The position numbers and the translations under genes are program-made. Positions 9,952 through 18,121 of a stretch of 64,000 bases of DNA are shown here, in pieces. Source of the stretch: Alistipes communis (lineage in GTDB: Bacteria > Bacteroidota > Bacteroidia > Bacteroidales > Rikenellaceae). Where the stretch lies: NCBI RefSeq assembly GCF_006542665.1, contig NZ_AP019735.1, forward strand, positions 806,001 to 870,000, in the 5' to 3' direction. The notes below the pieces were generated by a model. That model did not search any database. It was not told the origin of the DNA and saw nothing but the letters and a program-made list of their open reading frames with translations. The first letter of the stretch is position 1, and each line of letters starts with the position of its first letter.

Positions 9952-11604
9952 ATGAAACCGCTCCCTCTCCTTCTCGCCGTCCTGCTCTTCGGCATCGGTA
10001 CGAGTTGTACCGACCGTACCGATCGCCATCAGAAGGCGCTCGAAGAGCTCGACCGTATCATCGAACGACGCGACACATACGGCCGCACGAAGAATCTCCG
10101 CATCGCAGCGCGGCGCGACGAACTCGCCGCAGCGAAAGACCCGCGCAAACGGATCGCCCTGGCGGAGGAGATCTACAAGGAGTACTACAACTACGACATC
10201 GACTCGGCCTACCACTACGCCCGCAGAATGCTCGCCCTGGCCCAAAGCTACGGCGACGGCACGCGGATCAACTGTGCACGGGTCTATCTGGCCAAAACCG
10301 TTCTCAACGGCGGCATGTACGGCGAAGCCTTCCGCATCCTGCATCAGGTCGACACGACCCGTCTGGCGCCGGAAAACAAGAGCGAATACTACAACGTCTA
10401 CCGCTCCTACCTCTCCAAACAGCTCTCCGGCGCCGATCCCGCGCTCAAAGCCCGTTACCGCGATTCGCTGCAATTCTACAACGTGCTGCGCATCCGCAAT
10501 CTGCCGGAAGGCTCCGTCCCGCGCAAGGAGCTCGAAGCCATGATGTACTGCAAGGCGGGGGAAGCCCGCAAGGCGCTGGATCTGCTCCTGCCCGAATACG
10601 AAGCCGGCATCGAAGACACGCACCTGCGGGCGATGGTCGCCTACCGGCTGGCGCTCATCTACGAACAGCTGGGCGACGCCGACCGCCGCAAGGAGTACCT
10701 GATCCGTGCGACGGCCGACGACCTGCGCACCCCCGTGCGCGAGGGCATGGCACTCTACACGCTGGCAGGGCTGCTGCTCGAAGAGGGCGACGTGGAGCGC
10801 GCCAACCGCTATATCAACTGCTCGATGGAGGATGCCCTCTACTGCAACTACCGTTCGCGGATGCAGCAGTCGTCCGAGATGGTGCAGCAGATCGCAGGCG
10901 CCTACATCGACTCGCTCGACGCCAAACGCCGCGCGATGGGCTATGTCACGATCGTCGTCAGCCTGCTGGTCGTCGTGCTGCTGGGAAGTTTCTTCACGAT
11001 CCTGGTCTACTACCGCAAAATCCGGCAGATCAGCGCCGCACGGCTCGAAATGAACCGCCAGCTCCGGGAGCTGAACGAACATATCCGCAGCATCAACGGC
11101 GAATTGCGCGACGCCAACAACATCAAGGACGAATACGTCGGCCACTACCTCTCCCTCTGCTCCCGCTACATCGTCCGCATCAACGACTACCGCAAACTGT
11201 TGTTGAAGGTCTACAAGGACGGCGACTGCGACGCCCTGATACGGGAGTTGCGCACCAAGAACCCCGCCGACGCCGAATACAAGGAGTTTCTGGCGATCTT
11301 CGACGAGACCTTCCTGCACCTCTTCCCCGATTTCGTGGCGCACGTCAACCGGCTGATGACCGACGCGGAGCGCTTCTCGCCGCGTCAGCCCCGGACGCTG
11401 AATACCGAGCTGCGCATCCTGGCGCTGATCCGGCTGGGAGTGACCCACAGCGCCAAGATCGCCGCGATCCTCAACTGTTCGGTCGCCACGATCCACACCT
11501 ACCGCGCGCAGCTGCGCAACGCCGCGATCGGCGACCGCAACGCCTTCGACGACGCGATCCGCCGCATCGACATCGCCGGTGCGGAACCGTCGCAGACGGC
11601 CTGA
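9952..11604 (+). CDS. membrane-anchored TPR/HTH regulator (DUF6377-like)
   Basis: A 550-residue protein. An export signal with a possible lipobox (GIGTSC, Cys19) leads into about 300 residues of helical, TPR-like repeats, then one transmembrane segment (YVTIVVSLLVVVLLG...), a coiled coil (RQLRELNEHIRSINGEL) and a C-terminal region ending in a LuxR-like helix-turn-helix (LGVTHSAKIAAILNCSVATIH). This layout matches a Bacteroidota family often found beside SusCD genes, thought to sense a signal in the periplasm and act on DNA or partners inside. Lying directly downstream of locus 1 in the same direction, it is the best local candidate for controlling it. Its target is inferred. Confidence 0.78.
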   Translation: MKPLPLLLAVLLFGIGTSCTDRTDRHQKALEELDRIIERRDTYGRTKNLRIAARRDELAAAKDPRKRIALAEEIYKEYYNYDIDSAYHYARRMLALAQSYGDGTRINCARVYLAKTVLNGGMYGEAFRILHQVDTTRLAPENKSEYYNVYRSYLSKQLSGADPALKARYRDSLQFYNVLRIRNLPEGSVPRKELEAMMYCKAGEARKALDLLLPEYEAGIEDTHLRAMVAYRLALIYEQLGDADRRKEYLIRATADDLRTPVREGMALYTLAGLLLEEGDVERANRYINCSMEDALYCNYRSRMQQSSEMVQQIAGAYIDSLDAKRRAMGYVTIVVSLLVVVLLGSFFTILVYYRKIRQISAARLEMNRQLRELNEHIRSINGELRDANNIKDEYVGHYLSLCSRYIVRINDYRKLLLKVYKDGDCDALIRELRTKNPADAEYKEFLAIFDETFLHLFPDFVAHVNRLMTDAERFSPRQPRTLNTELRILALIRLGVTHSAKIAAILNCSVATIHTYRAQLRNAAIGDRNAFDDAIRRIDIAGAEPSQTA

Positions 11605-11737
11605 CGGCGGCACGATGCCCCCTCTGCTCGGCACACTCGTGCGGCACGCCCCTCCCCCGTTCGGCTCCCTGCGCGGCACACGGCGGAAAATCGCGCGACG
11701 ATTTTTCGTCGCGCAACCGGCTGCGGATCAGGATTCG
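11605..11737. other. intergenic region without recognisable gene
   Basis: GC-rich sequence between the regulator gene and the operator-like palindromes of the DJ-1/PfpI gene. It contains no convincing terminator; a weak inverted segment AAAATCGCGCGACGATTTTT lies near 11689-11708. Confidence 0.4.
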
Positions 11738-11770
11738 TTACCCGCAGGTAAGTTGCTTACCCGAAGGTAA
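11738..11770. promoter_or_regulatory. two tandem operator-like palindromes
   Basis: TTACCCGCAGGTAA (11738-11751) and TTACCCGAAGGTAA (11757-11770) are 19 bp apart centre to centre, so they face nearly the same side of the helix. A third, overlapping palindrome (GGTAAG-TTG-CTTACC) joins them. They lie just upstream of the -33 element of the promoter for the DJ-1/PfpI gene, a position suited to an activator or a cooperative repressor. The protein that binds is unknown. Confidence 0.55.
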
Positions 11771-11773
11771 GTA

Positions 11774-11805
11774 CTTGTTTTTTACGATTCCCCGCCCTAT
11801 CTTTA
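11774..11805 (+). promoter_or_regulatory. promoter of the DJ-1/PfpI gene
   Basis: CTTG (11774-11777), a 20-bp spacer and TATCTTTA (11798-11805): each element is one base off consensus and the spacing is exact. The leader would include two hairpin repeats. Confidence 0.55.
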
Positions 11806-11837
11806 CATCATGCGGGCCCGTCGGGGCCCGTGCAGTC

Positions 11838-11995
11838 AACGTTTTCGTTAAGCCGAGGGCAGAGTCGAACGCAGTTCGAGCTATGCCGAGGCGGGAAATG
11901 GAGCATGAAAATGAACGTTTTCGCCAAGCCGAGCGCAGAGCCGAACTTATTCAGGCTATGCCGAGGCGGGAAAACGACTGTTGAAAACAAACGAA
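11838..11995 (+). repeat. two hairpin repeats in leader of the DJ-1/PfpI gene
   Basis: Two copies of the same family as at 642-1026, starting at 11838 and 11914 (period 76), in the same orientation relative to the downstream gene. The first has a perfect apical stem TCGAAC/GTTCGA; the second has changed both arms. Short frames through the repeats translate as pseudo-peptides and are not genes. Confidence 0.8.
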
Positions 11996-12014
11996 CCTTT
12001 AAAATCGCACAATC

Positions 12015-12542
12015 ATGGCAAAGAAAGCAGCTGTTCTGGTCGTCGATCCGGTCAACGGAGCGGGACTGTTCCACTATCTGGAAGCATTTTTCGAGAACGG
12101 GATTCCATTCCGCACGTTCGCGGTGGCCGAGACGCCGCAGGTGACGACCAACTCGGGCGTCGCCCTCCGCCTCGACGACACGGTGTCCCGTCTCGCGGGC
12201 CGCGAGGAGGAGTACGATGCGCTGGTCTTCGCCTGCGGCGACGCCATGCCCAAATTCGCCGAGAACGCCGACAAGCCCTTCAACCGGGAGATGCTCCGCA
12301 TCATGAAACGCTTCGCCGAGCAGGGTAAACCGATGATCGGCCACTGCGCTGCGGCGCTTCTCTACGACAACCTGGGCATCGCCCGGGGACGACGCGTAGC
12401 ACTGCATCCCTTCCTCAAAACGGTGGTGCGGGAGTGCATCCCCACCGACGACAAGGCGGTCGTCGACGGGAATTTCTACACCGCCCAGACCGAGAACACC
12501 CTCTCCGAGCTGATGCCCCGGGTGTTGCAGGCGCTCAAATAG
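12015..12542 (+). CDS. DJ-1/PfpI-family protein
   Basis: A 175-residue cytoplasmic protein with the single-domain length and fold pattern of the DJ-1/PfpI superfamily. The nucleophile elbow is GHCAA, with Cys111 as the likely reactive residue. Members include glyoxalases, deglycases, chaperones and amidotransferase-like proteins, so the exact activity is open. The two palindromes upstream suggest it is induced by a specific signal, possibly electrophile or redox stress, which is inference. It is followed by a bidirectional terminator and a convergent gene. Confidence 0.85.
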   Translation: MAKKAAVLVVDPVNGAGLFHYLEAFFENGIPFRTFAVAETPQVTTNSGVALRLDDTVSRLAGREEEYDALVFACGDAMPKFAENADKPFNREMLRIMKRFAEQGKPMIGHCAAALLYDNLGIARGRRVALHPFLKTVVRECIPTDDKAVVDGNFYTAQTENTLSELMPRVLQALK

Positions 12543-12560
12543 TCCTGCCCCTCAAACCGT

Positions 12561-12596
12561 TCCGCCCCTGCCGCAGATCGTTGCGACAGGGGCGGA
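12561..12596. terminator. bidirectional terminator between convergent genes
   Basis: Outer 10-bp stem (12561-12570 with 12587-12596, core CCGCCCCTG), with an inner CGCA-GATCGT-TGCG hairpin at the tip. The same 14-base tip recurs in the terminator at 15267-15304. Confidence 0.7.
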
Positions 12597-12617
12597 GCCT
12601 GTTCGGGGCGGCCGGCG

Positions 12618-14015
12618 TCACTCGGCCATCGCGTGCGAGAAGCCCTCGACCTTGCGCCATGCGCCGCGCGTGAAGTCGGGCATCGCGACAGGCATCGAGC
12701 CGTTGCGCACCGACGCTTCGGTCAGCTCCGCCAGCGACGACCACTCGGCCGCGTCGTAGACGTCCTGATCGAGCGGCAGGCCGTGGCGCAGGCAGTAGAC
12801 CAGCCGGTAGTCCATGATGAAATCCATGCCGCCGTGGCCGCCCACCTCGCGCGCCTTCTCGCCGATTTCGCGCGTAATGGGATGCTCGTAGCGGCGCAGC
12901 ATCTGGTCGAGCTGCTCGTCCGAGAGCCGGTGGTGGGCGTCGGGATCGAACGCCAGACTGCGGATCGGGTATTTCTGTGCGAAGCCCTTCGTTCCCGAGA
13001 TCGTATGGAGCCGGTTGTAGGGCCGCGGAGAGGTGATGTCGTGCTGGATGAGGATGCTCTTGCCCCTGGCCGTGCGGATCAGCGTCGTATTCATGTCGCC
13101 CAACGCATAGGGCCTCTCGGCCTCCGCCGACTCCGCGCCGTACTTCGCCGTGGCGTAGGCGCTCATGCCGAACTGGTCGGACGAGAGCGAGACGAGCCGC
13201 TCCATGCGGTCGCCGCGGTGGATGTCGAGCAGCTGGCACAACGGACCCAGGCCGTGCGTAGGATAGGGATTGCCCGTATGCAGCGCATTGTGTTCGAGCC
13301 GCCACATGTCGACGTAGCCGTGCCGGCGGTCGAATTGCAATTCGCGCAGGTCGTGGATATAGGCCCCCTCGACATGGACGATCTCGCCGAACAGCCCCTC
13401 GCGCGCCATGTTGAGCGTCGTCATCTCGAAGAAGTCGTAACAGCAGTTCTCGAGCATCATGCAGTGGCGGCGCGTCCGTTCGGCCGCGTCGACCAGCGCC
13501 CAGCAGTCGGCGACGGTCAGCGCCGCAGGCACCTCGACGGCCACGTGCTTGCCCCGCTCCATGGCGTAGAGCGCAATGGGGACGTGCATCTGCCAGTCGG
13601 TGCAGTTGTAGATCAGATCGACGCCCTCCAACTCGCAGACGCGGCGCCAGTCGTCGGCGCCCGTGAACTCCTGCGCCGCCGGCAGGCCGTGTACCGAAAG
13701 CGTCCGCTGCGCCCGCTCGACGTGGGCGGGCACCTTGTCGCAGAGGGCGACGATCTCCACGCCGTCGAGCTGCGTGAAACGCTCGACGGCCGTGCTGCCG
13801 CGCATACCCAGGCCGATGAAGGCCACGCGCACGACGGGAATCGGATCGCAGCGCAGTTGCAGCACGTCGCACTGCCCCTCGGCACGTGCGGGTTCCGCGA
13901 AGACGATCGTCCCCTCCTCGATCCGGTAAGGCGCGTCCGAGGCGGGGTGCGGCGTGCAGGCGAAGAGCGGAAAACCGCAGACGAGAAGAAGTGCTGTACG
14001 AAAGAGCGTTTTCAT
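12618..14015 (-). CDS. GH109-type alpha-N-acetylgalactosaminidase lipoprotein (Gfo/Idh/MocA fold)
   Basis: A 465-residue protein with a lipoprotein signal (Cys20 in PLFAC), an NAD-binding Rossmann domain with VAFIGLGMRGS, and a Gfo/Idh/MocA C-terminal domain. The motifs EVPAALT, NPYPTHGLGP and GGMDFIMDYRLVYCL match GH109 proteins, which use bound NAD to hydrolyse alpha-GalNAc, rather than ordinary sugar dehydrogenases. Start ATG 14015 gives a proper signal peptide; an upstream in-frame start would only add residues before it. It diverges from an N-acetylhexosamine-kinase-like gene, which supports a role in releasing GalNAc from host glycans. GH109 activity itself is inferred from motifs. Confidence 0.82.
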   Translation of the reverse strand: MKTLFRTALLLVCGFPLFACTPHPASDAPYRIEEGTIVFAEPARAEGQCDVLQLRCDPIPVVRVAFIGLGMRGSTAVERFTQLDGVEIVALCDKVPAHVERAQRTLSVHGLPAAQEFTGADDWRRVCELEGVDLIYNCTDWQMHVPIALYAMERGKHVAVEVPAALTVADCWALVDAAERTRRHCMMLENCCYDFFEMTTLNMAREGLFGEIVHVEGAYIHDLRELQFDRRHGYVDMWRLEHNALHTGNPYPTHGLGPLCQLLDIHRGDRMERLVSLSSDQFGMSAYATAKYGAESAEAERPYALGDMNTTLIRTARGKSILIQHDITSPRPYNRLHTISGTKGFAQKYPIRSLAFDPDAHHRLSDEQLDQMLRRYEHPITREIGEKAREVGGHGGMDFIMDYRLVYCLRHGLPLDQDVYDAAEWSSLAELTEASVRNGSMPVAMPDFTRGAWRKVEGFSHAMAE

Positions 14016-14044
14016 GAGAAAGAGGTTTTTCAGGGTTCTGTTCA

Positions 14045-14052
14045 CAAAGTTA
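14045..14052 (-). promoter_or_regulatory. -7 element of the GH109 gene
   Basis: On the minus strand TAACTTTG fits TAnnTTTG exactly, about 30 bases before the start codon. No clear -33 element is visible. On the plus strand TACCTTTA near 14066 may serve the divergent kinase gene. Confidence 0.45.
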
Positions 14053-14153
14053 GAAAAAATTCATTACCTTTATCCTACCGGACGGGAAAACCGAAGGCGG
14101 AGTCCGCGACTTCTCCGCAATTCCCGGATACGGTTGCCCAAACCCTCTACCGC

Positions 14154-15230
14154 ATGAAACGAATAGCCGAACAATTCCGTCTCGACGGCGCCGTGCAGTC
14201 GGTCGCCACGCTGGGCGAAGGATTCATCAACGACACCTACATCGTCACGACCGAACGTGCGCGGTACGTCCTCCAACGCAAAAACCGCAACGTCTTCACC
14301 GACATCCCCGCCATGATGCGCAACATCGAGGGCGTAACCTCCTTTCTCAGGGAGAAGGTACGCCGCGCCGGCGGCGATCCGCGGCGCGAAGTGATGACCG
14401 TCATCCCCACGCACGACGGAGCGCTCTATTACGAGGATGCGGCGGGCGACTATTGGGCCGCGACGCTCTTCATCGAGGATTCGGTGACCTGCCAGTCCGC
14501 CTCGACCCCCGAACTGGCCCGCTGCGGCGGCGAAGGCATCGGCCGCTTCCAGCGGATGCTGGCCGACTACGGCGAACCGCTGGCCGACATTCTGCCCGGC
14601 TTCCACGACATCCGTTTCCGCTTCCGGCAATGGGACGATGCCCTCGCGCGCGACGCCGCGGGACGCCGTGCGTCGGTGGCACGCGAAATCGAATGGATCG
14701 AATGCCGCCGCGACGAGATGCTCCGCTTCTGGCAGCGGGTCGAAACGGGCGAGATCCCGCGCCGCGTGACGCACAACGACACGAAGATCAACAACATCCT
14801 CTTCGACCGCCAGGGGCGGGTGCTCTGCGTGATCGATCTGGACACGGTACTGCGCAGCCCCTGCTTCAACGACTTCGGCGACGCGATCCGCACCTACGCC
14901 AACCACGGCCGCGAAGACGACGAACACCTCGACGACGTATGGCTCGACATGGCCATGTTCCGCGGCTTCGCCGAGGGCTACCTCTCGGAGGCGCGCGCCT
15001 TCCTCACGCCGGCCGAAACCGACGCACTCGCCTTCTCGGTACGCTACATCACCTACGAACAGGTGCTGCGCTTCCTGATGGACTATCTCGACGGCGACAC
15101 CTACTACAAGATCAAGTCGCCCGACCACAATCTCGTCCGTACGCGGGCGCAGTACGCACTGCTCCGCAGCGCCGAGGAGCGTTACGACGCGATGCGGGCG
15201 ATCGTCGCCGAACTGGCCGCACGGCCCTGA
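14154..15230 (+). CDS. N-acetylhexosamine 1-kinase-like phosphotransferase
   Basis: A 358-residue cytoplasmic protein of the aminoglycoside-phosphotransferase/choline-kinase fold. The catalytic Brenner-type motif is THNDTKINNILFD and the metal-binding motif CVIDLDT; the nucleotide loop region is LGEGFINDTYIV. Length and motifs match NahK-type kinases, which phosphorylate GalNAc or GlcNAc at C1. The divergent GH109 gene 138 bases away would supply GalNAc, so the pair forms a plausible salvage route. An aminoglycoside-resistance role is unlikely in this context. Confidence 0.8.
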   Translation: MKRIAEQFRLDGAVQSVATLGEGFINDTYIVTTERARYVLQRKNRNVFTDIPAMMRNIEGVTSFLREKVRRAGGDPRREVMTVIPTHDGALYYEDAAGDYWAATLFIEDSVTCQSASTPELARCGGEGIGRFQRMLADYGEPLADILPGFHDIRFRFRQWDDALARDAAGRRASVAREIEWIECRRDEMLRFWQRVETGEIPRRVTHNDTKINNILFDRQGRVLCVIDLDTVLRSPCFNDFGDAIRTYANHGREDDEHLDDVWLDMAMFRGFAEGYLSEARAFLTPAETDALAFSVRYITYEQVLRFLMDYLDGDTYYKIKSPDHNLVRTRAQYALLRSAEERYDAMRAIVAELAARP

Positions 15231-15266
15231 CCGCCGGAACGGACAAAAACGGGGACGACCCAGACG

Positions 15267-15304
15267 AATTCACCCCGGCGCAGATCGTTGCGCCGGGGTG
15301 AATT
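15267..15304. terminator. bidirectional terminator
   Basis: A perfect 16-bp stem (15267-15282 with 15289-15304) with loop GATCGT, flanked by A and T residues. It serves the kinase gene and the convergent barrel gene. Confidence 0.85.
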
Positions 15305-15326
15305 TCTGTCGGACGATACGCCCGCC

Positions 15327-16970
15327 TCAGTAGCGCACGGCCAGCAGATCGGCCGCGGCACGGACGACCGAAGCCGTATCGCCCTCCTGCTGCGCCCGTT
15401 CGGCCGCTTTACGCGCCTTCCGTTCGGCCTTCGCCGCCCTGCGTTCGGCTTTGCGGATCGCCTTCTCGCTGCGCTCGGTAGCCTCTTCGATCTGCTCGGA
15501 GGTCGCCGACGCCTGCTCGCGGAGCTGCTGCTCCCTGATACGAAGCTCCTGCTGCTCCGTGAGCGGCTCCTGCGACGGACAGCACGCCGCATTCACCCGA
15601 ATGCAATCGCGCTGGCGCAGCCCTCGTTTCCCCATCGGGACACCGATGCCCAGATTGAAGTTCATCCGCCCCTGCTTGATAGGAATCCACTGCGCGCTCT
15701 TCTTGGTCAGCAACACGTCGGTAGCGACATAGAAATTGATCCAGCCCGGATTGAGGTTCAGTCCCAACCCCAATGCGCTGGCCCGATTGTCGATGAACGA
15801 ATAGCTGCCCGAAAGCCCGAACCAGCGCACGGGCTGGAAGTTGACCGAAGCGGTCAGGTTGTGCAGCGCCGCATAGTCGTACTTGTGAATCTGGTACAAC
15901 GCTCCGAAACCGACGCGCCGGTCCCACAGCCGGTATTCGGCGCCGAGATTCATCGTGTAATGGAGCATCCGCGTCGCGCTCTCTTCGTCGACCTGCTCGA
16001 ACTTCAACTCGCCCAGATCGAAATCGATGTCGGCAACCCCCGACGCATCGACCTGCGCACCGTCAAAGGTCAGCCTCCGGCTTACGGTGCCGTGCATCGA
16101 ACTGGCCTTGTTCCACGCGATGAAACCGATGTCGTTGACCGCCGCCGAAACCAGCAGGTTCGGGATCGGCTCGTAGGTCGCACCGATGTCGAAGGCCGCA
16201 CCGTAGCCGGCGGGCTTGAACTTCGCGTCGAACTCCATGTCGTCGAGCTGGTAGTAATTGCGGTAGACCCCGTCCTGTCCCGCCTCCTGACGGGTGGGGA
16301 TGGTCAGCAGGTTGCTGTTGACCTCCAATTCGCCGACGGCCTCGGCATACCACTCGTTCTCGCCGAGCGAGACGTTGAACTGCGTGAAATAGGACTTGGC
16401 ACGGGCCAGCCCGACCAGGAACTTCACGCGCGCACCGACATAGAACTTCTCGCCGATAGGAAACGAGTAGTTGAACCCGGCTTCCGCATAGGCATCCGAA
16501 CTGAGGCCCAGATTGCGTACCTGCACGCTCTCGCCCGTCTTGAAGAAGTGGAACAGCTCGTAGGGGAACTGCGTCGAAACGCTCGTGCGCAGATTGAGGT
16601 CGAACGACCAGAAGTGCTTGCGGTTGGCGGTATAAGCGCCGAAACCGAGCAGATTGACCCGAATGTCGGCGTTGACCAGATTTTTCGAATGGAGATCCGA
16701 AAGGGCGTCGGCCGACGAGACCGACGGACTGAGCAGCGTCACCAGCCTGCCGTCGCGGCGGAAGAGCAGGTGGTCGAGCGACGTGTTGCCGCCCGCCGTC
16801 ACGGCCAGACCGCCCAGTACCGGAATATTGAAATAACCCCGTTGCGGAGCCAGCGCGGGGTTCATCTGCGAACGCAGGGGTACCCCCTCCATGAAATACA
16901 ACGTGGGATTCTGCGCCGCAGCGCCCGTGCAAACGAGAACGGCGGCCAGCGTATAGAGCAATTTTTTCAT
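15327..16970 (-). CDS. outer-membrane beta-barrel protein (DUF5723-like)
   Basis: A 547-residue protein. A signal peptide ends at GAAAQ, followed by FMEGVPLRSQMNPALAPQ, typical of a Bacteroidota barrel family of unknown function. Alternating beta strands run to about residue 440. The last ~100 residues differ: a Cys pair (NAACCPSQ) followed by a highly charged Glu/Lys/Arg/Ala coiled-coil tail. ATG 16970 is preferred over an in-frame GTG at 16979 because the signal peptide then begins MKKLL. It is cotranscribed with the lipoprotein gene 8 bases upstream. Function is unknown; a structural envelope role is possible. Confidence 0.72.
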   Translation of the reverse strand: MKKLLYTLAAVLVCTGAAAQNPTLYFMEGVPLRSQMNPALAPQRGYFNIPVLGGLAVTAGGNTSLDHLLFRRDGRLVTLLSPSVSSADALSDLHSKNLVNADIRVNLLGFGAYTANRKHFWSFDLNLRTSVSTQFPYELFHFFKTGESVQVRNLGLSSDAYAEAGFNYSFPIGEKFYVGARVKFLVGLARAKSYFTQFNVSLGENEWYAEAVGELEVNSNLLTIPTRQEAGQDGVYRNYYQLDDMEFDAKFKPAGYGAAFDIGATYEPIPNLLVSAAVNDIGFIAWNKASSMHGTVSRRLTFDGAQVDASGVADIDFDLGELKFEQVDEESATRMLHYTMNLGAEYRLWDRRVGFGALYQIHKYDYAALHNLTASVNFQPVRWFGLSGSYSFIDNRASALGLGLNLNPGWINFYVATDVLLTKKSAQWIPIKQGRMNFNLGIGVPMGKRGLRQRDCIRVNAACCPSQEPLTEQQELRIREQQLREQASATSEQIEEATERSEKAIRKAERRAAKAERKARKAAERAQQEGDTASVVRAAADLLAVRY

Positions 16971-16978
16971 GGCTGTCA

Positions 16979-17947
16979 CTAAACGTTAAAGATTAAACCG
17001 CCCTTCTTGCGAACTTTCAGGTTGATGGTAATTCCCTGTCCGAGATCGAGCGAACGCCCGGGATAGTAGTTTTCCAGCTGCATGTTCAGTTCGATGCGGG
17101 TCTCCTGGTCGAAGATGACCGTCAGTGCATCCGCAGAGACGGACGTCTCCTCGATTTCGACGGGCGCCTCCGCCGTCGGGAAGACGGTAAAGGAAGGAAA
17201 GCTGAACAACGTGCGGTCGCTGCCCTCCACCTCGGCCTCGAACGACGGTTCTGCCGAGAAGGAGACCGGCAGGTCGGTCGCAATATCGCCGAAGAGCGAC
17301 AACGAGGTTTTCGATTCGTCTCCGCCGACGATCATGTCGCGCACGTCCGCCCCCACGTCGATGCCCGAAAGGACGAAGGGCCGGACATCTATCCGAAGGT
17401 TCGTCGTCAGGTAACGGGCGGCGAACAGTTCGATATTCTCCCAGATCAGATCGTGCGTCGCCTGCTGGTGGTAGACGGTCCTGAACGCCGCGATATACTC
17501 CGCCTCGTCCACATCGACAGGGAGATAATCGGGGAGAAAATCCTCCCTATACTCCGCATAGATCTGTCGGGCGATCTGTTCGAGCTTCCGGTCCGAAGCA
17601 TCGGCGTCGATCTCCTCCTGCAAGACCGTCAGCAACGTCTGCACATAGGCCTGTTGCGCCTGCTGTCCGTCGCCGCCGGTAAGCCGTTTCACGTCGACCG
17701 CCTCCGCGCCGTCCGGCAGCCGGCTCGGCAACCAGACATCGGCTTCGGCCAGGATACCGTCGAGATCCCCCTGTTCGTTCACGATGTCCGCGACGGCGAC
17801 CCTCAACGTCATCAGCGGGCAGGTGAAGACCGAGTTTTCGTCTCCGATGCCGATGTCGTCCGTATCGATGTCCGACAGATCGTAGTCGTTGTCGATACAT
17901 GACACCGCGAGCAGGGAGAGGGTGAAAATCGTCAAAAATTTCCTCAT
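16979..17947 (-). CDS. lipoprotein of unknown function, partner of the barrel gene
   Basis: A 322-residue lipoprotein (Cys17 in LAVSC) with an acidic stretch of Asp-rich residues just after the cysteine, consistent with a surface-export signal in Bacteroidota. The middle is helical (about 85-150) and the rest is beta-rich. I do not recognise a named domain. The stop codon is 8 bases from the start of the downstream barrel gene, so the two probably act together at the outer membrane. Confidence 0.7.
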   Translation of the reverse strand: MRKFLTIFTLSLLAVSCIDNDYDLSDIDTDDIGIGDENSVFTCPLMTLRVAVADIVNEQGDLDGILAEADVWLPSRLPDGAEAVDVKRLTGGDGQQAQQAYVQTLLTVLQEEIDADASDRKLEQIARQIYAEYREDFLPDYLPVDVDEAEYIAAFRTVYHQQATHDLIWENIELFAARYLTTNLRIDVRPFVLSGIDVGADVRDMIVGGDESKTSLSLFGDIATDLPVSFSAEPSFEAEVEGSDRTLFSFPSFTVFPTAEAPVEIEETSVSADALTVIFDQETRIELNMQLENYYPGRSLDLGQGITINLKVRKKGGLIFNV

Positions 17948-17990
17948 GTGTTGTGCGTTTAAATAATAATAGTAAGTATAGATTGCGGGG

Positions 17991-17998
17991 CAAATATA
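17991..17998 (-). promoter_or_regulatory. -7 element of the lipoprotein/barrel operon
   Basis: On the minus strand TATATTTG lies 43 bases before the start codon, with TTCG as a weak -33 element at a 19-bp spacing. Confidence 0.5.
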
Positions 17999-18121
17999 GG
18001 AAATTTTGACACAACAGCGAACCTTTCGACCAATTTACGCATTCTTTCCGGGAAACCGCCGGATAAAATAAGGCCCTGGTTTGCAGCAGCCCGTCCGCAC
18101 TCCCGTCGGCATCCGTCCCGA

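Noticed and set aside
11830..12144. A small ORF through the hairpin repeats (also 57-380 and 436-642 in the upstream region)
   Set aside because: The translation only reflects the repeat sequence, has no domain, and runs into the frame of the DJ-1/PfpI gene. The two upstream frames lack signal peptides, domains and promoters at the right place.
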